This document shows, one piece after another, positions 1 to 11,280 of a DNA stretch of 64,000 bases (within the stretch, counting starts at the first letter, position 1; each line of letters opens with the position of its first letter). The stretch spans positions 689,912,708 through 689,976,707 of the forward strand of contig NC_133326.1 in assembly GCF_042186555.1 (NCBI RefSeq), given 5' to 3'. The notes under the pieces were generated by a model. It was not told where the DNA came from and did not search any database. It saw nothing but the letters and a program-made list of their open reading frames with translations. Source of the DNA: Aquarana catesbeiana. Taxonomy: Eukaryota > Chordata > Amphibia > Anura > Ranidae. A program made the position numbers and the translations under genes.

Positions 1-2371
1 ACACCAGTTCAAGCACCGCATTGCATCTTTTGGCCTGCATACTTGCGTAGCCCCTTGAACGGCTATGGAGCACCGCTGGTTCCGAGGACAAAGCACAGGA
101 AGAGGCCATGGAGGAAGAAGAAGAGGAGGGGGTGGAGGAGAGAGGTGTGTCATAATCATTAGTAGTGGCATTTTGGAGGCGTGGTGGCGGAACAACCTCC
201 AACACTACTGCACCTTGTCCTTCATCCTTCCCAGCTGCCAGCAGAGTCACCCAATGCGCGGTGAAACTTAGGTAACATCCCTGCTGGACCATGAGTCAGC
301 GGTAATATGCACCTTACCGCTGACCGCCCTGTCCAGCGAGGCATAGAAATTGCCTTCCACATGCCGGTAGAGAGCCGGAATCGCCTTCCGTGAGAAAAAG
401 TGGCGTTTTGTACCTGCCACTGAGGAACCGCACATTCCACAAACTCACGGAAGGGGGCAGAGTCTACCAACTGAAAAGGCAGCAGTTGAAGTGCTATCTA
501 GGAATTTGCCTGGTACAATCTGACGTCGGTGTACCGAAAGCAGATTGCCCACAAGTACTTGGCTGTGACACACCTAATTCTACACCTTCATTCCTCTCAG
601 TGCAGGTCTCAGAGAGGACTGAAGGTATAGTGGGGTTGGAGATCTCAGCTGATGAGGAGCAAGGAGAGGTCCTCTTTGTTCTTTGGTGTGGGTCTGTCAG
701 GGACCTGTCAGCACCAGACTGGCGCATGTGCATACGCCAATGCGCCGATGCGCTCCTGCTCAGGCAATTCAGCAATCTCCAGCTGTCGGCATGCGTCGAC
801 GCGGCGCTCGGGCGCGCGCGGGTGTGCGGCGCGTGTGTGTACACGCACGGGTGCGTACGGGCGTGCGTTCGCATTAGCGCAGTTTTGGCGCCAAGAGGTG
901 CATAAAAGTTCTCCTGTTGCAGGAATGCGCTGCTGTTTCGTCTCAGCTCCGTGGATCTGCTTAACCTGTACCTGATTGATTGATTACCTATTTACCCGGC
1001 TTGTCTGACCATTCCTCCTTCTCCAATCCGACCCGGCCTGCCTGATTCTGCTACTGCATCTACCAATACCGTTGCCAACCTCTGCCTGCCTACCGACTCT
1101 GCCTCTGCCTGCTGTATTAACCGCCTTGCTACCTGCTGACCCGGACTGTTTGACCTTGCCTGTGCCTGCCGTTTGTCGGCTGTGTTGTTGCACCCTCAGC
1201 TCCAGCTCCAGTGACTTCTGCATCTGCATCTTCAGTGCTGCAGCCTGCTGCTTCCAGTCATCACCTTACCTGCATCCCAACCATCCTTGGAGGGATCTCT
1301 ACTCTGCTTCAGCATCAGAGCCTTCATCTCAAGCAGGCACTCCTACCCCACTGTGCTCTCGAGACCACTGTCCCCATTCCAGTGGCTCTTGAACCAGCGT
1401 TGTATGAGAGGTCTTCTCCTACAAGTCAGGCTCACTACCAGATACCTAACAGGGTCTTTTAGATACGCTTGCCAATGAACTGCATGGCAGGTCAACATAT
1501 GTCTGGTCAAGCATGTGGTGCCCAAGTGGGAGATGTTTTGGCCACGCAAGATACACTTGAGACATATGTTGCAAATAGCAGCGGTGCGATCTGATGCACT
1601 TGTCTCAAAAAAGGCCCACACCAAAGAACTTTTGGAATAACACGCAGAGACAGCAGCGCCCTGCACATGCAGAGCTTTGGAGTGTGATGCAGTCAGTGTG
1701 CTGCCCTTAGGCTGGCCCCTGGAGGGCATCCTGCCTCGTTGGTGATGTGCCTCCTCCTCCTCTTGCTCCTCCTCCTCTCTCCTATCAGTCACCCACGTTG
1801 AGTCAGTGACCTCATCATCCTCTCCCTCCTCATCGCTGGAGCAAACCTGGCAGTATGCTGCAGCAGGGGGAGCATGACTGCCAGAATGCTGTCCTTCTTG
1901 GGCACCCCCTCTGTCCGTGCTCACCTTACTGCCTTCATCTAGCTCAGTATCATCATCAGAGACCTCTAAACGCTGGGCATCCTCCTGGAGCATGTACTCA
2001 ACACTGTGGTCAAACAGTTCGAGGGACTCCTCAGGAGGACATGGTGGGGCTAGGGAAGGAGTAACTGATGCCATTGAGCCGAGGGAAGAGGCCCCGTTGG
2101 CAGCTGCTTTGCCAGACAAAGTACCCTGAGCATGGGTGAGAGAGGATGAGGAGGATGAGGACGGCTTGGTCATCCACTCGACCAAGTCTTCCGCATGTTG
2201 CGGCTCAACACGGCCATCTGCCGAAGAAAAGGCCAAGCGTGTCCCACGGCCACGTGCTGATGAGGACGCACCGTCTCCACGACCAGCACTGTTGCCTCTA
2301 GACACAGAGCCTGCTTGCCCTCTTTTATTGGCTTGTGACTGTCTGCCTCTCCTTGTTGGCCTTCCAGACAT
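1..2371 (-). pseudogene. hAT transposase pseudogene (BED-finger type), split by a solo LTR
   Basis: This minus-strand sequence is a broken copy of the transposase at 49631-52897. The start codon is at 2371. The N-terminal low-complexity region, rich in Ser and acidic residues, and a BED-type zinc finger (Cys-x2-Cys, then His-x4-His) are readable down to about 1457. There the reading is cut by an inserted LTR (695-1451) and resumes at 694. Downstream, about 85 bp are missing near 490 relative to the complete copy. A 1-base loss near 406 shifts the frame after the residues VDSAPFREF, and a short gap follows near 290. The copy runs off the left edge before the second catalytic Asp region. It cannot encode a working transposase. 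Identity rests on direct comparison with the second copy in this window. Confidence 0.9.
695..1451 (+). mobile_element. Solo LTR of an LTR retrotransposon, with 5-bp TSD
   Basis: A 757-bp block begins TGTCAG and ends TAACA, so it has the TG...CA ends of an LTR. It is flanked by the direct repeat GGGTC at 690-694 and 1452-1456. The uninterrupted hAT copy near 50505-50530 shows the pre-insertion sequence with one copy of this pentamer, so both ends are exact. No internal retroelement sequence remains, which fits recombination between two LTRs. A TATA-like CATAAAAG near 900 suggests plus orientation, but strand is inferred. The family (Gypsy or ERV) cannot be told from the LTR alone. Confidence 0.85.
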
Positions 2372-2400
2372 ACTAATGGCCTGTAGCTGCACTAAGCTGG

Positions 2401-2519
2401 GATATATATATATATAGATATATATAGATATATATATATATATATCTATATATATATATATATATATATAGATATATATATATATATATCTATATATATA
2501 TCTATATATATATATATAC
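2401..2519. repeat. AT-rich simple repeat (TA/TATATC)n
   Basis: Alternating TA with occasional TAGATA or TATCTA interruptions. It occupies the same position in the hAT element as the (TA)n tract at 49557-49600, just upstream of the transposase start. Confidence 0.95.
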
Positions 2520-3978
2520 TGATACTGCAGCTAGCAAAATCAACTGCCTGCCTGTAGTATGAGAACACCACCAACCTTCTACAGGTAGCTTTAGCTGAAC
2601 ACTGTGCAGAGCTCGCAAAAAAATAACTTGTAGCTTATTTAGCTGCCTGCGGTAGTGATAGGATCAGGAAAACACCAACAACCTTCTACAGGTAGCTTTA
2701 GGTGAACACTGTGCAGAGCTCGCAAAAAACTAACTTGTAGCTTATTTAGCTGCCTGCGGTAGTGATAGGATCAGGAAAACACCACCAACCTTCTACAGGT
2801 AGCTTTAGCTGAACACTGTGCAGAGCTCGCACTACACTAACTTGTAGTTTTAGCTGAACACTGTGAGGAGTGACGCACTACACTAACTTGTAGCTTTAGC
2901 TGAACACTGTTCAGAGGACGCACTACACTAACTTGTAGCTTTAGCTGAACACTGTGCAGAGGTCGCACTACACTAACTTGTAGTTTTAGCTGAACACTGT
3001 GAGGAGGATGCACTACACTAACTTGTAGCTTTAGCTGAACACTGTGCAGAGGTCGCACTACACTAACTTGTAGTTTTAGCTGAACTCTGTGAGGAGGACG
3101 CACTATACTAACTTGTAGCTTTAGCTGAACACTGTGAGGAGGACGCACTGCCCTAACTTGTAGCTTTAGCTGAACACTGTGCACTACACTAACTTGTAGT
3201 TTTAGCTGAACACTGTGAGGAGGATGCACTACACTAACTTGTAGCTTTAGCTGAACACTGTGCAGAGGTCGCACTACACTAACTTGTAGTTTTAGCTGAA
3301 CTCTGTGAGGAGGACGCACTATACTAACTTGTAGCTTTAGCTGAACACTGTGAGGAGGACGCACTGCCCTAACTTGTAGCTTTAGCTGAACACTGTGCAC
3401 TACACTAACTTGTAGTTTTGGCTGAACACTGTGAGGAGGACGCACTACACTAACTTGTAGCTTATTTAGCTGCCTGCGGTAGTGATAGGATCAGGAAAAC
3501 ACCACCAACCTTCTACAGGCAGCTTTATGTGAACACTGTGCAGAGCTCGCAAAAAACAAACTTGTAGCTTATTTAGCTGCCTGCGGTAGTGATAGGATCA
3601 GGAAAACACCACCAACCTTAACTTGTAGTTTTAGCTGAACACTGTGAGGAGGACGCACTACACTAACTTGCAGCTTTAGCTGAACACTGTGCAGAGGTCG
3701 CACTACACTAACTTGTAGTTTTAGCTGAACACTGTGAGGAGGATGCACTACACTAACTTTTAGCTTTAGCTGAACACTTTGAGGACGACGCACTACCCTA
3801 ACTTGTAGCTTTAGCTGAACACTGTGCAGAGGTCAAACTAAACTAACTTGTAGCTTTAGCTGAACACTGTGAGGAGTACGCACTACACTAACTTGTAGTT
3901 TTAGCTGAACACTGTGCAGAGGTCACACTAAACTAACTTGTAGCTTTAACTGAACATTGTGAGGAGGACGCACTACAC
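2520..3978 (-). repeat. Array of ~47-bp tandem repeats in the hAT 5' region
   Basis: Degenerate units of the type cactacactaacttgtagc ... tttagctgaacactgtg recur about every 45-50 bp, with some longer spacer units containing gcctgcggtagtgatagg. On the minus strand this is the same array found in the complete hAT at about 47700-49500. It gives repetitive open frames (HSVQLKLQVSVV-like) in several places. These are a by-product of the repeat and not evidence of a protein. Confidence 0.92.
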
Positions 3979-4941
3979 TAACTGTAAATATATATATTCA
4001 GTGGTGCTGCGCTAATCCTGGACGCCCTTATTAAGAGCCTTAGGGTGATAATAAGTGACTATAAAATAATAAAGCGACAAAAAAGTGTCGGCAATAGCCA
4101 TACAAAATCACACTCATAAATAAACAATAGTGATAGCTAAAAACAAATCAATGTGAGAATAAATAAACTATAAATTCATTCATAAATAGTGCCATAAATC
4201 ATTAATCAATAACTGTAACCATGTGCAAAAAGTGTAAACAATTATCACATCATAACACAGAGTCTATGTGACTAAAATGAAATGGCACAGAGAATAGCAC
4301 ATAAAGTGACAAAGTGCAAGATGAGAAAAAAAATATATACAACAATAAATAAATGTAAACCAGTGCAAAGTTCAGGGATAGTCCGGAACTATAGCAGGCA
4401 ATGATAATAAATAGTGTGACTTGGATAATTTAGCATGCACCAGATGTGACAAAAAAGTTCTTTATAAATAGTAATGGTAGCGTCCTGGCATGCAACAGTC
4501 GCTCCGTGGTGTTTGACGTAAATCACACGGTGCTCAACTTCGTGTAAGACCACTCATGTAAAAGATGGCCCCTTACCTTAAGGTAATAGGGCAAGCACAT
4601 CTAACCAAGATCTTTACAGGGGTCCTCCTTGACGCAGTGCAGTAAGTGCATATGACCAAGAATCTTATGGGGGGTCCTCCTAGGATGCAGAGACCTATCC
4701 TCGCGGTCCTAGTTTCAGGGGGGTGGTTCCCTCGGTAATGCAGGGGGATAAAAAACACGGGGAGCCCCAATAGCGTAATACTATTTAAACCAGTAGCTTT
4801 ATTAGGTAAAACAAGGGTACTCACATAAAAACAAACAGTCTTGTTCCTACATCCAATGAGCGGCGGGCTCGTAACACTATCACAGCATGTAAAGCCTGTC
4901 CCGTCCTTACGCGTGACGTCACACCACGTGACTTCATCAGA
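3979..4941 (-). mobile_element. Penelope-like element non-coding fragment (tentative)
   Basis: This AT-rich non-coding block starts with a short gtgctgcgctaatcc motif and ends at a hammerhead-like motif (4912-4940). Its general organisation (A/T-rich leader, then a GC-richer part ending in acgcgtgacgtcac...gtgacttcatcag) resembles the downstream half of the Penelope-like element at 10422-13506, where acgcgttacgtcaccgctcg and gtgacttcaac occur in the same order. It replaces about 500 bp of hAT sequence between the repeat array and the hAT terminal piece. No coding region is visible. Assignment is by resemblance only. Confidence 0.5.
4912..4940 (-). ncRNA. Hammerhead-ribozyme-like motif
   Basis: Read on the minus strand the order is CTGATGA, a short stem arm AGTCAC, a small loop, the partner GTGTGAC, then GTCAC where a canonical hammerhead has GAAAC. 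Penelope-like elements are known to carry hammerhead ribozymes in their terminal repeats. The first core box is perfect but the second is altered, so self-cleavage is doubtful. Confidence 0.45.
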
Positions 4942-5100
4942 GGTCATAGTGCATGCTTGGCCAATCATCAGCCAGCAATGCACTGCGATGCCACAGTGAA
5001 TTATGGGCCGTGACGCTCCATACGAATTTGGTGCGAGCGGCCCATATCTTTCGCAATTCAGCGAACGGGCGAACAGACGATGTTCGAGACAAACATGGGT
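4942..5100 (-). mobile_element. hAT terminal remnant
   Basis: About 158 bp match, in reverse complement, the first ~170 bp inside the left end of the complete hAT (47310-47470), including the segment around gcatgcttggccaatcatca and the GTTCG-rich near-terminal part. The final ~25 bp with the TAGGGATGAGC terminus are missing and a Harbinger-like fragment follows. Confidence 0.8.
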
Positions 5101-5104
5101 TGCA

Positions 5105-5409
5105 TTCATTATATAGGTTCTCAAATTTTCCAACAACAAAATCCGTTGTCGGAAATTTTGATCGTGTGTACACAATTCCGACGCACAAAATTCCATGCAT
5201 GCTCGGAATCAAGCAGAAGACCCGCACTGGCTATTGAACTTAATTTTTCTCGGCTCATCATACGTGTTATACGTCACTGCCTTCTTGACGTTCTGAATTT
5301 CCGACAACATTTGTGCGACCATGTGTATGCAAGACAAGTTTGATCCAACATCCGTTGGAAATAAATCCAGGATTTTGTTGTCGGAATGTCAGCTCGTGTG
5401 TACGCGGCA
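5105..5409. mobile_element. Harbinger-like MITE, 5'-truncated
   Basis: This matches the internal and right-hand part of the MITE family at 17642-18077 and 40243-40644, ending gtgtgtacgcggca followed by TTA. The left inverted repeat is missing where it meets the hAT remnant. Confidence 0.75.
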
Positions 5410-5412
5410 TTA

Positions 5413-6076
5413 CAAGTATAGCTGAATAAACATATACAAAATACTAAGGGTATTCAAAAGTTACTTCCTGATCATTTGCATATATATCAGAACATCCACA
5501 TTAATTAAAAAACAAAGGAATGACACTGTCACGTATAGTCCCCTGAACATCACATCCACATGGTTGTTGCTTCAATTTGAAGTTGATATGGATGGAAAAA
5601 ACTACCAAGTTTTGTAAGGGGATACAATCCCCAAATACACCAAACACAGCTGAAATCTGGAGACCCAGATACAGCCAAAAAATATATAATTCTGGTCCAT
5701 CAACAGCCTTTCCCAGGACATCCCATCAAATATATAATTCTGGTCCATCAACAGCCTTTCCCAGGACATCCCATCAATAGCCCTATCTGCCTGCAAATGA
5801 AATGGAGGCTTAAATAGCCCCACATCCACCACTGTCCCTGTGCTGAATGTGAGTCAGCTGTGTGCAGCTAACTTCCTCCCTGATTACCAGAAGGGGCCCC
5901 CTGGGCAGTGGACGCACCGCGCCTCCCCGCGGCGCACGTGTGAGTGCCGCCACGCACACATGCCGCATAATCCATATGGCGCACGCGCAATTACATCACG
6001 TGCATGCACCGCGGAGGGACACAACGTGTCGATGTATCACCGGCACAGGAACGCAGCCCAGGACAACAGAAGTAGG
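5413..6076. other. Non-coding stretch with a small tandem duplication
   Basis: No gene recognised. The stretch holds a 48-bp unit duplicated in tandem (5681-5776) and a GC-rich, CpG-bearing segment at about 5890-6050. Open frames here are short and show no family resemblance. Confidence 0.6.
5681..5776. repeat. 48-bp tandem duplication, two copies
   Basis: The unit beginning aatatataattctggtcc occurs at 5681 and again at 5729, essentially identical. Confidence 0.93.
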
Positions 6077-6200
6077 GTAATATTTATTAAAGCTTTCTGC
6101 AAAAATTTACAAAGCAGAGTAAAGACTCTACAGTAGAGTCTACTGTAGAGTCCTTTCTCTGCTTTGTAAATTTTTGCAAAAAGCTTTAATAAATATTACC
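6077..6200. repeat. Foldback (inverted repeat) with ~55-bp arms
   Basis: The left arm starting gtaatatttattaaagct is mirrored by a right arm ending agctttaataaatattac. The arms are separated by only a few bases around 6132-6144, which are themselves palindromic (tctactgtaga). The pairing is near perfect. This could be a MITE remnant or a de novo palindrome. No target duplication was recognised. Confidence 0.9.
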
Positions 6201-6404
6201 TGATTCAAAAAAGAAGCAATAAGATGGAAATAGGATGGTAAAGAAAGAAAATGGAAAGAAAGCTACGGTAAATCTTTCTTTTTTGCTCTTCTCATTAGAT
6301 ATCATTAGATATACTGTGTCCACTGTACGTGTGTGCATGCGTGCATGAGGGGGAGCCCTCCATGTCCATTTGCTTGGGGCCCCCAAATTCCTTCAAATGG
6401 CCCT

Positions 6405-7468
6405 GAGGAGGAGGTTGGATCAGTTAGCAGGAGCAGGGCCGATTTTGGTCGGCTGTGCGCTGCACTTGATTCTAGAATCGCCTGCCGCACGGCATCTAGC
6501 ATCCAGTGACGTCAGAGGCTACGGCCACCCCAGCGTTCGGATTGCTCAGCCTCCACGCCTAGTTAGTTAGCTCCGCCTCCACCCACCCACCTCTTCTATC
6601 TTCTTCAGCATGGCTCAGAGCCTGAGGGAAAGGAAGCACGTCTGAAGGGAGCTGCCTGTGCCTGAGTTTGAGCTGAGCAGCTGTCCACAGTCCACCTGCA
6701 CAGCACTTGCCACTGCCTGAAATGTTCCAGCCTGCCTGTCGCTGTGTCCATGTTCTGGAGGCTCGGCATTGACCCTCACCCTTTCCATTCTGCCACCAGT
6801 GAGTTCCCCATAGCAGCACTGTCTGCAGGAGTCCAAATCCGAGTACTGTAAGTACACTGTCACACATCACAAGTTGTATGAGACATAAAAGCCTGAGAGA
6901 GACTTTCCTTGCCAAGCCCTGATTAATCACTTCACCCCCGGAAGATTTGCCCCCTTAATGACCAGGCCATTTTCGCCGATACGGCACTGTTACTTTAACT
7001 GACAATTGTGCAGTTATGCAACACTGTACCTGAACAAAATTGGTATCCTTTTTTTCCCACGAATAGAGCTTTCTTTTGGTGGTATTTGATCACCTCTTTT
7101 TATTTTTTGCGCTATAAACAAAAAAAGAGCGACAATTTAAAAAAAAAAAAAACAATATTTTTTACTTTTTGCTATAATAAATATCCACCCCCCCCCCCCC
7201 CAAAAAAAAAATGTCTTCATCAGTTTTGGCCAATATGTATTCTGCTACATATTTTTGGTTAAAAAAATGGCAATAAGCGTATATTGATTGGTTTGCGCAA
7301 AAGTTATAGCGTCTGAAAAATAGGGAAAAGATTTATGGCATTTTTAATCTGATTTTCTGATAAATAAAATTTTAGTGATCACGATATAAAATAATGTATG
7401 TGGGGGCCTTTTAGTGGGCGTGACTTTTTTTTTGGACCCAGGCAGCACAATGTTTTGGGCCGGCCCTG
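6405..7468. mobile_element. hAT-type element with CAGGGCCGGCCCT ends, left-truncated
   Basis: It matches the right 1.07 kb of the complete copy at 37805-39000 and ends with ggccggccctg at 7468, followed by the target-site octamer ctcaaaga. The left terminus is absent because segment A begins inside the element. It holds A-, T- and C-rich runs (7130-7210) and no transposase. Confidence 0.8.
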
Positions 7469-10363
7469 CTCAAAGACTCTCTTCTTCAAAATACAAAACA
7501 TAAAATAGATATTGAATCTGCTCTTAAGGAATACCTAACACATGACTCCACACCCTGACATATCCCCACTTACCTTATGGGAGGCGCATAAACCAGTTCT
7601 TCGAGGGATTTGTTTAAGACAAGTGACACTGTTTAATAGAGAAGCAGATTTTAATGCTAGTTATATGGCTTTTCAAAATAACCCTTCTCCAAAATGAAAG
7701 CTTAAATTAGACAAGGCCAAACTGGAGTTTGATCTATTTCTTACAGAAACAGCTGACAAAACACTTAAAAGATCATGCCATAACTATTACATTAAAGCTA
7801 ATAAACCTGATACTCTTTTGGCCTGTACACTTAAATCTTACCCAAAACCCTCTAAAACAATATGCCTGAAAGTTTCCAGAGATATATATTCTAATGACCC
7901 TGTGAAAATACTACAAAAAAATACTACAAACTTAGCGACATTATATTCACCCGAAAATGAGCTGGATACCTCTAAGGCAGATGATTTTTTCTCCCATGTC
8001 TCTTTCCCCTCATTATTAAAAATTCTAGCAGACTTACTAGAAGATCAGATCTCGGCTAATGAAGTGCTAAATGCTATAAAAATATTAAAACTTAATAAGA
8101 GACCTGGACCTGATGGGTTCTCTGCTCTAAATTTTCTTTCTTTCGAGGAAACTTTATCTCCTGTTTTAGTCAATGCCTTCAATTCTGTCCCCAAAGGTCA
8201 GGAAACATTGACAGCAATTATATGCATGCTTCCCAAACCCCACACCGATGATACAATTTGATTGAATTATCATCTTATTTCTCTGTTGAACCTAGGCATC
8301 AAGATTCTAGCTAAGGTTCTTGACACTAGATTGAATAGATTTATAAGAAATCTTATACACCGTGACCAAGTAGGTTTTATGCCTGTTGGGCAAGCCAGCG
8401 ATAATATTCATTGGGCGGTCCTTTTATCTCACTTTGCTAAAACATTTTGCATTCCATCCTGTCGCATTTTCTCTCCTTAGACTTTAAAAAAAGCATTTGA
8501 TTTCATATCATGGTCTTACATGCATTTTACTTTGCAGAAATGGGGCTTTGGCCCTCATTTCCTACAATAGATTGCTGCATTATTCAATCAACCTAAAACA
8601 TATATTAAATATGTGGGCTATAAATCAGATGCATTTATTATAGGAAGGGGTACAAGAAAAGGGTACCCTCTTTCTCCTCTTCTATTTGCCCTGCTTATTG
8701 AACCATTGGCCCAGAGAATTAGAACTGATCCTTCCCTTACAGGCATAGAACTAGGTGGATATAATCATAAATTGTGTTTATTTGCAGATAATATTCTGCT
8801 ATTCTTATCCTTCCCACAAATTTCTATCCCTAATTTTCAGCTACTTCAGGTCTTAAAGTTAATTTGGAGAAATCAATAGCATTGAACATTTCATTATCTG
8901 ATAAGGAAACGTGTACTGTTAAGGAGGCATTTCCTTTTAAACGGGCTTCACACAGTCTGCCCTACTTAGGTATCCAGCTCACCGCAGATCACAAAGATCT
9001 ATTTTCCGCCAATTATCCAGCCTTATTGAAACAAATCACAAGTTTATTGTCAAAATGATCATCTAGTCCACTTTCCTGGTTCAGGAAAATGAATTTAATC
9101 CAAATGATCATTCTTCCGAATGTTTATATTTATTTAAAGTTCCTATGCATATCCAGGCTTTTTTTTTTAAGAATTATACAGCAGAGAGCGATACAATTCA
9201 CTTGGAGACAAATTAAACCAAGATTGCCTAAAGAGACCTTATATCTCTCCAAATTGTGAGGTGGCTTGGGTTTTACTAATTTCATGACATATTATAAGGC
9301 TTCTCAAGTGGCACAACTGTCAAAACATCAAGCTACTACTGAAACCCCCCTCTGGGTTGCAATAGAAGCAGTGGACTGTGGACTGTGACTATATTATGGT
9401 TATGTCCAAGGGATCGTAAAAACCTTCTGAATCCGATCACTAAACATTCTTTATCACTCTGGGATAGACACAGAACTATGTATGGTCTACAATCTTTACA
9501 TAACCCATTCCTTTCATTCCACAAAAATCCAGCCTTCTATCCAGCATGGACTTCCTTGACCCCCTACTATCTCAACCTTTAATTTACCCAGCTTCTATTT
9601 GTTTAGATATTATCAGCTTTCCCATGCCTTCCATGCCCAGTTCTCACAAGCTAATCCAATGATTGAACAATCTATCTTCTATCTTGGAAAAAGTACTTTT
9701 GTCTGATTGATCGGAGAAACCTAACTTCAGATTGTATTCTCATTTTATTACAGTTTCTCTCCCAGTGTTAAAGGGTCTTAGGGCTAGATGGTTGCAGGAT
9801 ATTCCTGATTTAAACAATGACGATTGGGAGGATGTGTGGGACTTTCCCTTTCGATCTTTGGTCTCATTGAGAGACCGTTTGATTCAGTTCAAATTGGTGC
9901 ATAGAGCCTATTTTACGACTATACAAGATGAACCCTATGCGTTCTTCTGACTGCTGGTGGTGTGGTATGGCTCTGGGAGACTTCTCACACATCTCCTGGA
10001 CCTGTTGGTATATTGTAGGCTTTTGGGCGGAGGTGGTGGCTTTGTTAAACTCCATTTTATCCGTGCCTTTGCCGATTTCTATGTCAGTATGTTTGTTGGG
10101 TTTGGTGGAGAATATTTTTCCTACAGAGGCAGAGCGAACATATGTTAATATTACTTTGTTTTATGCTAGAAAAGCAAATTGCCCTGTATTGGAAGAAACC
10201 TTCCCCCCCTACACTTTTATACTGGAAACAATTGGTCAATAACAGTTTACCATTACATAGAGATACTTATGTGAATAGAGGTTGTCCAAGCAAATACGAT
10301 AACATTTGGGCTAATTGGTTGGCCAAGCCTTGCATAGCATCGGCCACCAATATCAATTTTTGA
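7469..10363 (+). pseudogene. L1-clade LINE ORF2 remnant (reverse transcriptase region), segment A
   Basis: This is a decayed ORF2 without its endonuclease, which lies outside segment A. It is read across several frames. The reverse transcriptase blocks appear in order: LNKRPGPDGF (8091-8120), SLLNLGIKILAKVLDTRLNR and HRDQVGFMP (8280-8385), GTRKGYPLSPLLFALLIEPL (8650-8710), and FADNILLFL (8780-8810), where the catalytic box normally reads FADD or YADD. Downstream, a C-terminal region continues to a stop at 10363. Stops at 8259-8261 and 8478-8480 and several frame changes show that it is dead. The same lesions are largely shared with 39001-42550, so most decay predates the duplication. Names such as L1 or Tx1 subfamily are not resolved. 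Confidence 0.85.
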
Positions 10364-10585
10364 TATGATACTCATACATATATTGTCATATAGACTACAT
10401 GGATTGCTGACGATATTATCTATAAAGTATAGTGTAGTTCCTCGCGCTAAATCGAGTAAATAGGTGGTGTAGATGTAACAGTGGCGAACTAAACTAATAT
10501 ATGTGCAAATTGGTGTAAATGAGGGGTGATGATATCTTAATAGATAGCAGCAAAATCTAAAGTGTTCACTTTCACTCAACGAAAT

Positions 10586-10660
10586 AGAATAAAAAATGAT
10601 TTCGCGCTTAAAATCTATCTCCTCCAAGTAAAGTGCATAAGATGATACCAAATATATAAA
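10586..10660. repeat. Inverted repeat arm of the Penelope-like element
   Basis: About 70 bp containing gatttcgcgcttaaaatc and gataccaaatatataaacg are repeated inverted at 13430-13505, at the element's other end. Confidence 0.9.
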
Positions 10661-11245
10661 CGTGCAATATCTAAAGGTGCTCCATAGTGCAACAATACAT
10701 CAAAGTGCTATGTGCATAAAATTAATAAACATTAATCATAATTGATACAAAGTTCATATTGTGAATCAATATTAAAAGTCTATGTAGTGCTGTTCCACTG
10801 GGGTCATATGATAAGGGTGAAAAAGTGAAAGATGATCTTAGATTTTGTGATCCGGTGACACCGGGCTCTCTGGACTCTCACCTTAAATAAAATTGATAAG
10901 GGCATCAAAACCAGGTTCTCTGTTCTTGGTAATACAATGATGTAAAAATGGGATTTCTCTGGTGTTGTAGCGGTCTCTCTGCTTAGCAATACCTGTGAGA
11001 TGTAGGGATAGAAGGGGAGTTGCCCACCTGGGCTCCACCAGTCCGGTGGTGTGAACAGGAAGGGGAGAGAGAAAAGATGCCTCCAATGGTGTAGTAGGTT
11101 TAAACAAGTGACTATTTATTAAAAGATAAAGTGGTCTCTTACATATAAACAAATTAAAAATAGCTTTAGAAGTAAAAGAATTGAGGAACGGCGTTTGAGA
11201 CGCCTCCTTACTGGTTTCCGGTTTCGTCTGTGCTCGGCCACGCCC

Positions 11246-11280
11246 TACGCGTTACGTCACCGCTCGTGACTTCAACTGGG
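11246..11280 (-). ncRNA. Hammerhead-ribozyme-like motif in the Penelope-like tail
   Basis: On the minus strand the sequence reads CAGTTGA, AGTCAC, GAGCG, GTGAC, GTAAC, then GCGTAGGGCG. The stem II arms (GTCAC/GTGAC) pair perfectly. The two core boxes deviate from CTGATGA and GAAAC by a few bases. It lies in the non-coding tail where these elements carry hammerheads. The core changes suggest loss of activity. Confidence 0.45.

Larger units (their letters stand above)
1..3978 (-). mobile_element. hAT DNA transposon, copy 1 (partial, decayed)
   Basis: The sequence parallels the complete hAT at 47285-54291 in reverse orientation: transposase, then a (TA)n tract (2401-2519), then an array of about 47-bp repeats (2520-3978). 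Another piece of the same element, near its terminus, is at 4942-5100, beyond a Penelope-like fragment. The left part lies outside the window, so its target duplication cannot be tested. Confidence 0.88.

Noticed and set aside
494..905. Frames across the solo LTR and the adjacent hAT on both strands
   Set aside because: They join LTR and transposase sequence at the insertion point. The hAT part is reported as a pseudogene and the rest has no coding support.
2837..3793. Long repetitive minus-strand open frames (HSVQLKLQVSVV type)
   Set aside because: They follow the ~47-bp tandem array exactly, have no start context or domain, and vanish in the neighbouring units.
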